Shown here one piece after another: positions 1-8,695 of a stretch of DNA of 64,000 bases. Each line of letters opens with the position of its first letter. The first letter of the stretch is position 1. Location of the stretch: contig NZ_JARWAC010000017.1 in assembly GCF_029846175.1 (NCBI RefSeq), positions 294,706 through 358,705 on the forward strand, read 5' to 3'. The notes beneath the pieces were generated by a model. The model saw only the letters and a program-made list of their open reading frames with translations. It made no database searches and was not told the DNA's origin. Origin of the DNA: Sphaerisporangium sp. TRM90804. GTDB taxonomy: Bacteria > Actinomycetota > Actinomycetes > Streptosporangiales > Streptosporangiaceae. A program made the translations under genes and the position numbers.

Positions 1-369
1 ACCGCGGCCCGGGTCCGCAGGGCCTGCGGAAGCGGGGCCCGTTCCCTCCAGCCGCAGAAGCTCGACCTGACCGCCCTCGCCGCAGCCCCGCCCCCGGCCC
101 GCCGCGCCGCCGTGCGCGACCTCGTCCGCGACGCCGTGGCCCGGCTCCTGTCCATCCAGGACGCCACCGCCGTCGACTCCCACGCGACGTTCCTGGAACT
201 GGGCGTCGACTCCCTCGTGGCGGTGCAGCTCAGAAACGTCCTTGAGACCGCTCTGGGCATGCGACTCGCGTCATCGGTCGTCTTCGACCACCCGTCCCCG
301 AACCAACTGGCCGAGTTCCTCGACCACCACCTCACCCCCGAACCGGCCGCCGTCCCGGCCAACGCGTGA
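1..369 (+). CDS. Type I polyketide synthase, C-terminal ACP end (5' truncated by window)
   Basis: An open frame enters from the left edge and ends at 369. Its last ~90 residues are an acyl carrier protein: the motif LGVDSLVAVQLRN carries the phosphopantetheine serine, followed by the usual FDHPSP...LAEFL helix IV. There is no thioesterase domain after the ACP, so chain release must be done by another protein; an acyl-CoA ligase and a discrete thioesterase follow in the next operon. Iterative aromatic PKSs of the NcsB/MdpB kind, found in 9-membered enediyne clusters, also end in an ACP, but modular PKSs can too, so the type cannot be decided from this fragment. ACP identity is secure; its role in the cluster is inferred from position. 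Confidence 0.9.
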   Translation, partial: TAARVRRACGSGARSLQPQKLDLTALAAAPPPARRAAVRDLVRDAVARLLSIQDATAVDSHATFLELGVDSLVAVQLRNVLETALGMRLASSVVFDHPSPNQLAEFLDHHLTPEPAAVPANA

Positions 370-1052
370 CCCGATGACCCCGGACCCCCGCGGCCCGCCG
401 CACACGGCGCCGCCTTCGCCGCACAAAGCCCCCGCCGCACCGGCGCCGGGTGGGTGGTGCGGTCGGAGGTCGGCGACCGGCGCGGGCCTCCTCGCGTCGG
501 TCGCCATAGGCGGCGCCGTCTTCGCCGCACGGAACGCCCGCCGTATCGGCGGCGGGTGGGGTGGTGCAGCGGTGGTGCGGGGTCGGAGGTCGGCGACCGG
601 GGCCGGCCTGCTCACGTCGGTCGCCGTACGCGGTGCCGTGTTCGCCGCCCAAGTCTCCGCCGTATCGGCGGCGGGTGGGGTGGTGCAGCGGTGGTGCGGG
701 GTCGGAGGTCGGCGACCGGGGCCGGCCTCCTCGCGTCGGTCGCCATAGGCGGCGCCGTCTTCGCCGCACGGAACGCCCGCCGTACCGGCGCCGTGGTGGG
801 TGGCTGGACTGGGCGGACTGGGCGGACTGGGCGGACTGGGCGGGTGGTCGGGTGGCTGCGCCGGGCGCCGGGTGGTTGTGCCCGGGCTTGGCCGGGTGGT
901 TGGGCCGGGCACTGGGGGGCTGGGTGGGAGCAGGGGCGGGCGGGCGGTGGGTGGGTCGGGTCTGTCGGTGGAGTCGGGTCCGCCGCTGCTGAGGGCGGGG
1001 GTTGGTGGTCAATCGAGTAGGCCCGCGGGTGTCGGGCCGGAGACAGGGAGAT
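370..1052. repeat. Intergenic spacer with three ~119-bp direct repeats and a 9-bp tandem repeat
   Basis: There is no convincing gene here. Units of about 119 bp begin near 456, 575 and 694 and are nearly identical over most of their length. Each contains the core GGCGCCGTCTTCGCCGCAC or a close variant (406-424, 512-530, 632-650, 751-769). A second element, the 9-mer GGGCGGACT, is repeated in tandem at 806-845. Several long overlapping frames on both strands are by-products of the repeat. The same core recurs at 3979-4354, on the other side of the ligase operon. Confidence 0.85.
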
Positions 1053-2648
1053 ATGGACGAGCTTCGTGAGCACACGTTGGGCGCGCGGGCGGCGTTGCAC
1101 GCGCGGGAGCGGCCGGAGCATGTGGCGGTGGTCTGCGAGGGGCGGGAGGTGACGTACGGGGAGCTGCACCGGGAGAGCAACCGGACCGGGCACGCGTTGC
1201 TGCAAGCGGGGCTGGGCCGGGGGGCGCGGGTCGGGTACCTGGGGCGGGAGTCGGAGTACTACTACGACATCGCGCTCGGGTGCGCCAAGGCCGGCGCCGT
1301 GCTCGTGCCCATCAACTGGCGGCTCACGCCGGGGGAGATCGACCACATCCTGCGCGACTCGGGGGCGGAGGCGCTGTTCGTGGAGCGCCGGTACCTCGGC
1401 GTCATCGAGCGGCTGCGCGGCGACCTGCCGGGGCTGCGGGTCGTGGTGGAGCTGGACACCGACGAGCACGTGGCCGGGGGCCTCCTCGCGTGGAAGGCCG
1501 GCCTGCCCGAGGACGACCTCGACCCGGGGACCGGCACCGGCGACCCGGTGGCGCAGCTCTACACCAGCGGCACGACCGGGCTGCCCAAGGGCGTCGTGCT
1601 GCCGCACCGCACCTTCTTCACCTTCATCCGCGACATGACCGAGCACGGCGTGGACTGGATCGACTGGCGGCCCGGCGACCGGGGGCTGTGCTGCTTCCCG
1701 GGGCTGCACACCGCCGGGTTCGGCTGGTTCATGCACGCGTTCAACGTCGGCGCCACCACCGTCATGATGCGCATGTTCGTCGCCGACGAGGCGGCCCGCC
1801 TCATCGAACACCACAAGATCACGACGATGTGGGCCGCGCCGGCCATGCTCCGCATGCTGCTCACCGAACGCGGCGTGACCCGGGAGACGTTCGCGTCCCT
1901 GCGCAAGGTGGTCTACAGCGGCTCGCCGATCGACAAGGAGCTGCTGCTGACCTGCATCGACATGCTCGGCTGCGAGCTGGCGCAGGGGTACTCCTCGGCC
2001 GAGGCGGGCAGCTTCGTCACCTGCCTGGCCCCTGGCGACCACCGGCCGGACAGCTCGGTGCTGGGGTCCGCCGGGCGTGTCTGCCCCGGCAACGACATCA
2101 AGATCGTGCGGACGGACGGCACGCCGTTGCCCGCCGGGGAGATCGGGCGGGTGGTCGTCCGCAGCCCCGGCCACTTCCTGGAGTACTGGGGCCGGCCCGA
2201 GGACACCGCGAAGGCGCTCGTCGACGACTGGCTGTACATGGGCGACACCGGCTACCTGGACCAGGACGGCTACCTCTACCTGCTCGACCGGGTCAACGAC
2301 ACCATCATCGTGGCCGGGCAGAACATCTACCCCGTCGAGGTGGAGAACGCCCTGCGGGCCCACCCCGCCGTGGCCGAGGTGGCCGTGTTCGGCGTGCCGG
2401 ACGCGCGCTGGGGCGAGGCCGTCCGCGCCGCCGTGGTGCTCGAACCCGGCACGCAGGCCACACCGCGCGAGCTGATGCGTTTCCTGCGCGGGCGGATCGC
2501 CGACTTCAAGATCCCGACCGGGTACGTGATCGTGGACGCCCTGCCGCGCAACCCCACCGGCAAGGTGCTCCGCCGCGTGCTCCGCGACGAGCACGCGGGC
2601 ACGGCCCGGCCGCCGTCCCCCCGCCCTGTCCCGGTAGGCGGGCCATGA
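1053..2648 (+). CDS. AMP-dependent acyl-CoA synthetase/ligase
   Basis: A 531-residue ANL-superfamily enzyme that should activate a carboxylic acid as its adenylate and then as a CoA (or ACP) thioester. The P-loop signature YTSGTTGLPKG lies near residue 170, the adenylate motif QGYSSAE near 310, YMGDTG near 395, and the C-terminal NPTGKVLRR lysine region near 510. The ATG at 1053 has GGAG ten bases upstream; an in-frame upstream ATG at 1002 lacks a site. Its stop overlaps the thioesterase start (ATGA at 2645-2648), so the two are translationally coupled. Position behind an ACP-terminated PKS suggests that it loads a polyketide-derived or aryl acid for attachment to the enediyne core; the substrate is not readable from sequence. 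Confidence 0.9.
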   Translation: MDELREHTLGARAALHARERPEHVAVVCEGREVTYGELHRESNRTGHALLQAGLGRGARVGYLGRESEYYYDIALGCAKAGAVLVPINWRLTPGEIDHILRDSGAEALFVERRYLGVIERLRGDLPGLRVVVELDTDEHVAGGLLAWKAGLPEDDLDPGTGTGDPVAQLYTSGTTGLPKGVVLPHRTFFTFIRDMTEHGVDWIDWRPGDRGLCCFPGLHTAGFGWFMHAFNVGATTVMMRMFVADEAARLIEHHKITTMWAAPAMLRMLLTERGVTRETFASLRKVVYSGSPIDKELLLTCIDMLGCELAQGYSSAEAGSFVTCLAPGDHRPDSSVLGSAGRVCPGNDIKIVRTDGTPLPAGEIGRVVVRSPGHFLEYWGRPEDTAKALVDDWLYMGDTGYLDQDGYLYLLDRVNDTIIVAGQNIYPVEVENALRAHPAVAEVAVFGVPDARWGEAVRAAVVLEPGTQATPRELMRFLRGRIADFKIPTGYVIVDALPRNPTGKVLRRVLRDEHAGTARPPSPRPVPVGGP

Positions 2649-3469
2649 CGGGCGGATACTCCAGAACAGACGACTTCGCGGTGACCGGCTCGCGTCAGGC
2701 CGGTCTGTGGCTGCGGCCGGGGGATGTCGACCCGGACGCGGTGGCCCGGCTGTTCCTGTTCCACCACAGCGGCGGCTCTGCCGCCGCCTACCGGGAGTGG
2801 CCGGGGCTGCTGCCCAGCGACGTGGCCGTGCAGTGTGTGCAGCTGCCCGGGCGGCAGGACCGGCGCCACGAGGCCCCGTACGACCGGCTTGAGCCGCTGG
2901 CGGAGGTGCTGGCGGCGGTCATCGGGAGTGAGCTGGACGGGCGGCCGTACGCGCTGTTCGGCCACTCGATGGGCGCCCTGCTGGCCTACCGGGTGGCGCT
3001 CGCGCTGGAACGCGGCGGGTGGCGGGGGCCGGTGTTGGTCGCGGCGTCGGGGTGGGCGCCGGCCGGCTTCACCATGCCCGCGCGCCAGATGCTCGCGCGC
3101 ATGAGCGACCCGGAGGTGGCCGAGATGATGCGCCGCCTCGGCGCGCTGCCGCCGGAGATCCTCCGAGACGCGGAGTCGCTGGCGCAGGCGGTGCGCACGA
3201 TGCGGGCCGACTCGGCGGCCTGCGCGAGCCATCGTGACGACGGCGCGGCCGTCGGCTGCCCCGTGGTGGCCTACGCCGGCCGCCACGACCCGCTGGTCGC
3301 GCCCGAGGCGATGGGCTCGTGGGCGAGCCGCACGCCGCACTACCTGGGGACGCGGACGTTCCCGGGAAACCACTTCTTCATCCGCGGCCAGGAGCCCGCC
3401 GTCACGGCGGACCTGGTCGCGCTGCTGCGCCGGTACGCGGCGCCGCGACAGCCGCACGGGAGGACATGA
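2645..3469 (+). CDS. Type II thioesterase (alpha/beta hydrolase)
   Basis: A 274-residue discrete thioesterase of the PKS/NRPS editing type. It has the start FLFHHSGGSAAAYREW (oxyanion-hole region), the nucleophile elbow GHSMG near residue 106, an aspartate in the AGRHDPLV loop and a C-terminal histidine in PGNHFFI, which completes the triad. Such enzymes clear misprimed carrier domains or release products from ACPs. The start overlaps the ligase stop by four bases, and its own stop overlaps the next gene by four bases (3466-3469), giving a three-gene operon. Since the upstream PKS lacks a terminal TE, this protein could also be its release enzyme; that is inference. Confidence 0.92.
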   Translation: MTGGYSRTDDFAVTGSRQAGLWLRPGDVDPDAVARLFLFHHSGGSAAAYREWPGLLPSDVAVQCVQLPGRQDRRHEAPYDRLEPLAEVLAAVIGSELDGRPYALFGHSMGALLAYRVALALERGGWRGPVLVAASGWAPAGFTMPARQMLARMSDPEVAEMMRRLGALPPEILRDAESLAQAVRTMRADSAACASHRDDGAAVGCPVVAYAGRHDPLVAPEAMGSWASRTPHYLGTRTFPGNHFFIRGQEPAVTADLVALLRRYAAPRQPHGRT

Positions 3470-3921
3470 TGACGCTCACTCCGAACCAGCTCGCCGACCG
3501 GTTCGTCGCGTTGTGGAACGAGCCGGACGCCGAACGCCGGCGCCTCGGCGTGGTGGAGCTCTACGCCCCGGACGCGACGTACGTCTTCTACCGCCGCGAC
3601 CCCGTGCACGGCCACGAGGCCATCCTCAGCCAGATCACCTACACCAAGGAGCTGTACGGCCCGATGGGGTACGCGTTCCGCTCCTCGCACAACGCCATCG
3701 GCCACCACGGCGTCGTCCGGCTGAACTGGGTGATGGTGCGGGCCGCGACGGGGGAGATGGAGATGGCGGGCCAGGACGTGGTCGTGCTCGACGAGGACGG
3801 GCGCATCCGGACGGACTACCAGTTCCACGACAGGCTGCCGTCGTCGTTCGCCTACAACGACGGCTACGAGGAGCACGGCAGAGCCACCCGCCCCGCCCGC
3901 CCGACCCCCGTACGCCCTTAG
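3466..3921 (+). CDS. SnoaL/NTF2-like protein
   Basis: A 151-residue cone-fold protein: a helical N-terminus (NQLADRFVALWNEPD), then YAPDATYVFYRRDPVHGHEAILSQI, the usual pattern of SnoaL-like and NTF2-like domains, and a beta-rich remainder. Members act as polyketide cyclases, ketosteroid-isomerase-like enzymes or hydroxylases, or only as binding proteins. The start overlaps the thioesterase stop, so it belongs to the ligase operon. A role in folding or hydrating the second acyl chain is possible; no catalytic residues can be named with confidence. The C-terminal 15 residues are Pro/Arg rich and probably disordered. Confidence 0.8.
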   Translation: MMTLTPNQLADRFVALWNEPDAERRRLGVVELYAPDATYVFYRRDPVHGHEAILSQITYTKELYGPMGYAFRSSHNAIGHHGVVRLNWVMVRAATGEMEMAGQDVVVLDEDGRIRTDYQFHDRLPSSFAYNDGYEEHGRATRPARPTPVRP

Positions 3922-4839
3922 CGAGGTCTCCCCAGCCGAGCCGAGGACGCAGAACCCCCCGGGCCGCCCGCCGCACCCGGCGCCGTCTTCGCCGCACCAC
4001 ACCTCGCCGACCCGGCGCCGGGGTCGGGTATGTCACCGTTGGAAGCAAGCCGCCTCTTGGGGCGCCCGCCGTACGCCGGCGCCGTCTTCGCCGCACCGCG
4101 CTTCGCCGACCCGTCGCCGGGTCGGGCATCTCCTGGTTGGAAGGTAACCGCCCGCTGGGCCGCCCGCCGTACGTGGGCGCCGTCTTCGCCGCACCGCGTT
4201 TCGCCGGCTCGGTGCCAAGGTCAAGCATCTCTCACCGCTTGAAGGGAACCGCCCCTTGGGCACCTGTCGTACGGCGGCGGGGTCGGGCATGTCACCGTTG
4301 GAAGGTAACCGCGTCCTGGGGCGCCCGCCGTACGCCGGCGCCGTCTTCGCCGCAGCGTGTCTCGTCGATCCGGCGCCGTGATCAAGCTCTCTCGTCGTTG
4401 GATGGGGACCCGCCTGGGCTGTCTGTCGTGCGGGGGGTCGGCTTCGCCGTGCCGTGCCGTGCCGTGCCGTGCCGTGCCGCACCGTGGCTGGCTGGCTGGC
4501 TGGGCGGTGGCGGGGGGCGGGGAGTTCACCGTTGACGGGGAGTCGGCTTGTGGGGGCCTGGCGTGGGGTGGGGATTCGCCGTGCCGGGGCTCGATGGTCC
4601 GGGTCGGGGGCGGGTGTCTCACCGTCGACAGGGGACCGCTCTGTGTCCAGGGGGAGGGCCGGTGGTCCGGGCGTCGGAGGGGAGAGTCCTCCGGCCGGGG
4701 AGTGGTCGTCGCGCGGCGGGTGTGTGCCCCGGGCCCCGCGCCCGGGGGGCCTCGCCGTGCGGTCTTGACGGAGGGGTCTGGCGGGTCTGGGTGACGTGGC
4801 TCCTTCGTGTGTTCGCCGGTGGGGTTGCCGGTGGGTGGG
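3922..4839. repeat. Second intergenic block of the same repeat family plus simple repeats
   Basis: No gene is supported here. Four copies of the core GGCGCCGTCTTCGCCGCA occur at 3979-3997, 4078-4096, 4176-4194 and 4337-4354. They sit in imperfect units of about 100 bp that also share a GTTGGAAG-AACCGCC stretch and a CGCCCGCCGTACG lead-in. A pentamer CCGTG is repeated about six times at 4446-4479, followed by a GGCTG tract. The minus-strand TetR gene ends at 4840. Confidence 0.85.
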
Positions 4840-5439
4840 TCAGTGGGGGTCGCCGACGGGGGTGGGGCAGTAGCGGTTGATGAGGGTCCTGGCCGTGGGG
4901 ATGGAGACGACGACGGGGCCTTCGGGGCCGAGGGCCGCGCCGTTCACGTAGAGGCCGCCGATGACGAGCATGAGCGCGTCGGCGAGCTTGTCGGGGTCGG
5001 TGGCCTTCGCCGTCTCGGCGAGGTGGCCCAGCCGTTCGCGCATGCGCTGCAGGTGCACCAGCGCCTGACGCCGGCCGGGATGCTCGCTGTCACGGAACTC
5101 GGTGGAGGTGTTGTAGAAGATGCAGCCGTGGAAGTTGGGTGACTTGGCGCTCTCGTAGGTCATCTCCACGAGCCTGAGGAGCTGCGCGGCGGGGTCGCCG
5201 TCGTGCTTCCGCAGCGCGGTGTCGACCATCTTCCACCACTCGATGTCGCTCTCTTTCAACCACGCCGCGACCAGGTCGTCCTTGCTGGCGAACTCGCGGT
5301 ACAGCAGGCTCTTGCCCAGCCCCGTCTCGTCCACGACCTGCTGCATGCCGACGGCTCGCACGCCGTACTCGCGGAACAGGCGAGATGCCACCGCCATGAT
5401 GCGCTCCCTGGTGTCCGGGGCCGGTCTACGTGCCACCAC
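4840..5439 (-). CDS. TetR-family transcriptional regulator
   Basis: A 199-residue regulator. The N-terminal TetR HTH is clear (TRERIMAVASRLFREYGVRAVGMQQVVDETGLGKSLLYREFASKDDL, paraphrased as residues 10-54). The C-terminal ligand domain is of the common TetR_C type with a FHGCIFYNTS segment. It is divergent from the MFS exporter at 5573, and the spacer holds palindromic sequence (5511-5541), the classical layout of a repressor that controls its own gene and a drug exporter. A self-resistance role for the enediyne or its intermediates is likely but not proven. Confidence 0.9.
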   Translation of the reverse strand: MVARRPAPDTRERIMAVASRLFREYGVRAVGMQQVVDETGLGKSLLYREFASKDDLVAAWLKESDIEWWKMVDTALRKHDGDPAAQLLRLVEMTYESAKSPNFHGCIFYNTSTEFRDSEHPGRRQALVHLQRMRERLGHLAETAKATDPDKLADALMLVIGGLYVNGAALGPEGPVVVSIPTARTLINRYCPTPVGDPH

Positions 5440-5510
5440 GGGCTCCTCTCCACCGCGCTTTCGATTGCGCGCAGTACTTGATTGACACGCCCATCAGTCT
5501 ACGTTACAAA

Positions 5511-5541
5511 TGGACCGAACAGTCCCGGACCGATTGGTCCA
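5511..5541. promoter_or_regulatory. Probable TetR operator between regulator and exporter
   Basis: The inverted repeat GGACC-GATT-GGTCC at 5527-5540 sits inside a wider pair, TGGACC near 5511 and GGTCCA at 5536-5541. It lies 32-62 bases before the chosen MFS start and in the divergent promoter region, so a TetR dimer bound here would affect both genes. Confidence 0.55.
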
Positions 5542-5572
5542 CCAAAAACTTCTGACCGATCGGAGCGTGATC

Positions 5573-7012
5573 ATGACAGAGACGTCTTCGTCGTCGGCAC
5601 GGGCCACGGACGTCCAAGGGCGCGTCAGCCCACCGACGAACGTGGGGCGCATCAGGAATGCGTCACTGCTGCTGGCCGTCGTCTGCGCGGTGCAGTTCCT
5701 GGACGCCATGGACATCGCGAGCATGGGCCCGGCCCTCCCGCTGGTGCAGCAGGAGCTCGGCATGTCGCCCGACACCCTGCAGTGGGTGGTCAGCGCCTAC
5801 GCGCTGGGCTTCGGCGGTTTCCTGCTGCTGGGAGGCCGTCTGGCCGACATCTTCGGACGCAAGAAGCTGCTGATCGGCTGGCTCGCGGTCTTCGTGGTCG
5901 CCAGCTTCATCGGCGGCCTGACCGACGGTGGCTTCGTCCTGGTGCTCGCACGCCTGGCCAAGGGCATCAGCGCCGGATTCACCGCCCCGGTGGCCATGGC
6001 CATCCTGCTCGACGCCTTCCGCGACCCCCAGTCGCGCAACAAGGCGCTCGGCACGTTCCTCGCCATCGTGTCCGCGGGCTACTCGCTGGGCCTGGTGCTC
6101 GGCGGCCTCCTGTCGGGCATCTCGTGGCGGCTGGTGCTCTTCCTGCCGGCCGTGGTCGGCATCATCGTGGCCGTCATGGCGATGGTGGCCGTGCCCGCCG
6201 ACCGTCCCCGCGAGGGCGGACGCCCGCGTGTCGACATCCTCGGCTCCATCACGGTGACCGCGGGCGCCATCGCGCTGGTGTACGCCGTGAGCCGGGCGTC
6301 GGTGTCCGGCTGGGGCGACTCGCTCACGCTGGGCTCGCTCGGAGCCGCGGTGGTGCTGCTGCTGGCGTTCGTCATGGTCGAGCGGGTGCACCCCACTCCG
6401 CTCGTTCCTTTGTCGATCTTCTCGCGGCCGCAGCTCTCGCGGGCGAACGTCTGCATGCTGATGTTCGGCGCGTACGTCGCCTTCCAGTTCGTGCTCACGC
6501 TGTACTACCAGAACGTGCTCGGCTGGTCGCCGTTCCAGGCGGGTCTGGCGTTCCTGCTCGGCGGCGTGCTCACCGCGGCCACCGCGCGTTACGGCGCGGC
6601 CGCGGTCACCAAGTACGGAGCCTGGCCGGTGGCCACGGCCGGGCTGCTCATGCTGGCCGTGGGCTACCTCGGCTGGGTCCTGCTGATCGGCCACGTCAAC
6701 CCGCTCGTGATCCTCGTCGCGCAGCAGCTCCTGGGCGGCATCGGCTTCGCGGCCGCCTACCCGGCGCTGAACATCGCCGCGGTGGGAAGCGCAAAGGAGG
6801 ACGAGCAGGGGTTGGCGTCCGGCCTGTTCAACGCCTCCTCCCAGATCGGTACCGGCGTCGTCATCGCCCTCACCGCCACGCTGCTCGGCCTCAACGCCGA
6901 CGCAGGGCTCGGCGGATACCGCGCCGGCCTGTGGACCGTGACCGCCATCACCGTGGCGATCACCCTGCTGGCCGCTGGAGGGATCGCGCGGTACAGCCGA
7001 CGTTCCGCCTGA
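5573..7012 (+). CDS. MFS transporter, EmrB/QacA drug-efflux type (14 TM)
   Basis: A 479-residue integral membrane exporter that would use the proton gradient to expel a small molecule. Visible features are the first helix with the motif VQFLDAMDIASMGPALP, the loop 2-3 signature GGRLADIFGRKKLL, and motif C-like GYSLGLVLGGLLSG in helix 5. The number of hydrophobic segments fits the 14-helix DHA2 group. The ATG at 5573 has GGAG eight bases upstream and is preferred over an ATG at 5510 that lies inside the probable operator. It is divergent from the TetR gene. Within an enediyne cluster it is a candidate self-resistance or export gene. Confidence 0.92.
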   Translation: MTETSSSSARATDVQGRVSPPTNVGRIRNASLLLAVVCAVQFLDAMDIASMGPALPLVQQELGMSPDTLQWVVSAYALGFGGFLLLGGRLADIFGRKKLLIGWLAVFVVASFIGGLTDGGFVLVLARLAKGISAGFTAPVAMAILLDAFRDPQSRNKALGTFLAIVSAGYSLGLVLGGLLSGISWRLVLFLPAVVGIIVAVMAMVAVPADRPREGGRPRVDILGSITVTAGAIALVYAVSRASVSGWGDSLTLGSLGAAVVLLLAFVMVERVHPTPLVPLSIFSRPQLSRANVCMLMFGAYVAFQFVLTLYYQNVLGWSPFQAGLAFLLGGVLTAATARYGAAAVTKYGAWPVATAGLLMLAVGYLGWVLLIGHVNPLVILVAQQLLGGIGFAAAYPALNIAAVGSAKEDEQGLASGLFNASSQIGTGVVIALTATLLGLNADAGLGGYRAGLWTVTAITVAITLLAAGGIARYSRRSA

Positions 7013-7701
7013 CCGCTGGGCGGCGGGCAGACGACCCACCGCAGACGTGCCCGGCGACGGTCCCCGCCCGTCGTCGGGCACCCGGTGTGGCCCGGCCGTG
7101 CGGGGCGTAGGGCCAGGTCGAGGGACGGTGGCAGCGGGGCCGGCCATGACGGCCGGAATCGCCGCCGTCCCCGGGCCCCCATAGGCCGCCGGGGCCGCCG
7201 GTATACGTCTTATAAGGCCGCCGGATTCACGGCTGAGAAAGTAATCGTCCACAGTGGTAAGCGTCGTGCTAGGTCCGCGCTATCTGGACCGTCACTATAT
7301 GTGTGTGGTCAACGACCGAGTAATGGCCTCTCCGGCGAATCCCCTGGCCGGGGCATACGCGGTGGCGTGGAGCGCGGCGACGCCGAGTCCGTGCCTGTGA
7401 CCTGGGAATATATCCGACGTCACCCCGTCGCCCGACTGTTTTCGGCGCGGTTCTGGCACACGGTACTAACGCTGTAGACAGTCGCAGAACCCTATGCTAG
7501 GTTTACCGCGTAATCGATCTTAATCCTACTATGGCGTGACTTGTGTACATTTCCAGTTCCGGGTGGCTGCGGGATTAGACGGAGATGTGCTGAGCCGGGG
7601 GCCCGGCTCCGAAAATTCGCAATGGTCACGAAAGGGGAGACGGCTTCTATCGGTCACTAGTAATGCACTAATCGATGACTTGACTCATGCGGGGAGCGGT
7701 C
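7013..7701. other. Long leader upstream of the SARP gene, no gene seen
   Basis: The ~690 bases between the exporter and the SARP gene are more AT-rich than the surroundings from about 7199 onward. They hold several TATA-like hexamers (for example TATGCT near 7494) and a GGTCC-9 nt-GGACC inverted pair near 7272. Frames here have poor codon use and no ribosome sites. Most likely it is the control region of the pathway regulator. Confidence 0.5.
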
Positions 7702-8664
7702 ATGCTTACCTTTTCCATCCTTGGCGCCATAGAGATCCGCCAGAACGATCACGTGATCCGGCTCGGCGGCACGATGCAGCAGACGTTGCTCGCCACCCTC
7801 CTGGTGTCGGGCGGCACGCTCGTCACCGTGGACTCCCTCATGGAGGAGTTATGGGGGACCACGCCACCAGCGAAGGTGGAGAACGCCCTTCAGGCCCAGA
7901 TCAGCAGGCTCAGGCGCAGCCTCTCCCGACTGGAGCCCGACCGGCCCGAATCCCGGCTCACCACCAGCATCTCCGGCTACCTCTTCACCGTCGACCGCAC
8001 CGAGCTCGACGCGTGGGCCTTCCTGCACACCCTGAACATGATCCGCGCGCGGATGGAGACCGGCACGGTCGCCGACGTGCACCGCGAGATCGCCGACCTG
8101 CGCAAGGCGCTCGACCTGTGGCGCGGCCCGGTGTACGGCGGGCTGGTCGGCGGCCCGCTGTGCCAGACGGCCGCCGGCAAGTACCGCGAGTCGCGCAACG
8201 CCGCGCTCGCCCTGCTCTACGAACTGGAACTGAACGGCGGCGGGCACGCGAAGGTGCTGCCCGAGCTGACCGAGCTGTTCGCGCAGAATCCGCTGCAGGA
8301 GCAGTTCTGCATGCTCCTGCTGGTCGCCCTGTACCGTTCGGGACGGCAGATCGACGCGCTCAACACCTACCGCCAGTTCCGCCACCGGCTCGCCGAGAAC
8401 CTCGGCATCGAGCCTTCCCCGGCCCTCCGCCAGTACGAACGGGCGATCCTCACCCACGACCCCGTCCTGATGCGGGACGAACTCCCGCGGACGGCACGGC
8501 TGCGCGAGAGCGTCTCCAAGACCTCCCGGCCGGTGCCGGTCTACGCCCAGGGCCGCCCGCACACGGGGACCCGCGCGCGCTCCATGGCCCCGCCCACGGT
8601 GGCCGTCCTTCCCATCGAACTCCGCGTGTCCCGCGAGGGACGCGTTCCCCGGCCGCTCGGCTGA
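7702..8664 (+). CDS. SARP-family pathway activator (OmpR-like HTH plus BTAD)
   Basis: A 320-residue Streptomyces antibiotic regulatory protein. The N-terminal winged helix shows TFSILGAIEI, LLATLLVSGGTLVTVDSLMEELW and ALQAQISRLRR. The bacterial transcriptional activation domain follows, with LDAWAFLHTL, LDLWRGPVYGG and LLLVALYRSGRQIDALNTYR. There is no NB-ARC or TPR extension, so it is the short type. The ATG at 7702 has GGGGAG six bases upstream; an ATG at 7687 does not. A TTA leucine codon stands at 7849-7851, implying dependence on the rare bldA-type tRNA. The gene is followed by a terminator hairpin at 8670-8695. It is the likely activator of the enediyne operon to its right. Confidence 0.93.
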   Translation: MLTFSILGAIEIRQNDHVIRLGGTMQQTLLATLLVSGGTLVTVDSLMEELWGTTPPAKVENALQAQISRLRRSLSRLEPDRPESRLTTSISGYLFTVDRTELDAWAFLHTLNMIRARMETGTVADVHREIADLRKALDLWRGPVYGGLVGGPLCQTAAGKYRESRNAALALLYELELNGGGHAKVLPELTELFAQNPLQEQFCMLLLVALYRSGRQIDALNTYRQFRHRLAENLGIEPSPALRQYERAILTHDPVLMRDELPRTARLRESVSKTSRPVPVYAQGRPHTGTRARSMAPPTVAVLPIELRVSREGRVPRPLG

Positions 8665-8669
8665 CGGAG

Positions 8670-8695
8670 GCGGGCCGCGTCCACCCGCGGCCCGC
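8670..8695 (+). terminator. Hairpin terminator after SARP
   Basis: A perfect 10-bp stem (GCGGGCCGCG / CGCGGCCCGC) with a 6-nt loop, starting six bases after the SARP stop. No T tract follows, as is common in actinomycetes. Confidence 0.65.

Noticed and set aside
806..845. Tandem 9-mer resembling a short CRISPR or minisatellite array
   Set aside because: There are no spacers between units, no Cas genes in the window and no leader; it is a simple tandem repeat.
332..1020. Long overlapping frames on both strands in the repeat spacer
   Set aside because: They exist only because the 119-bp repeats lack stops in several frames; there is no ribosome site, the composition is Arg/Pro/Gly-rich nonsense, and frames of similar kind appear in the second repeat block.
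7085..7477. 130-residue frame in the SARP leader
   Set aside because: No ribosome site, poor codon use, and it overlaps the AT-rich regulatory stretch.
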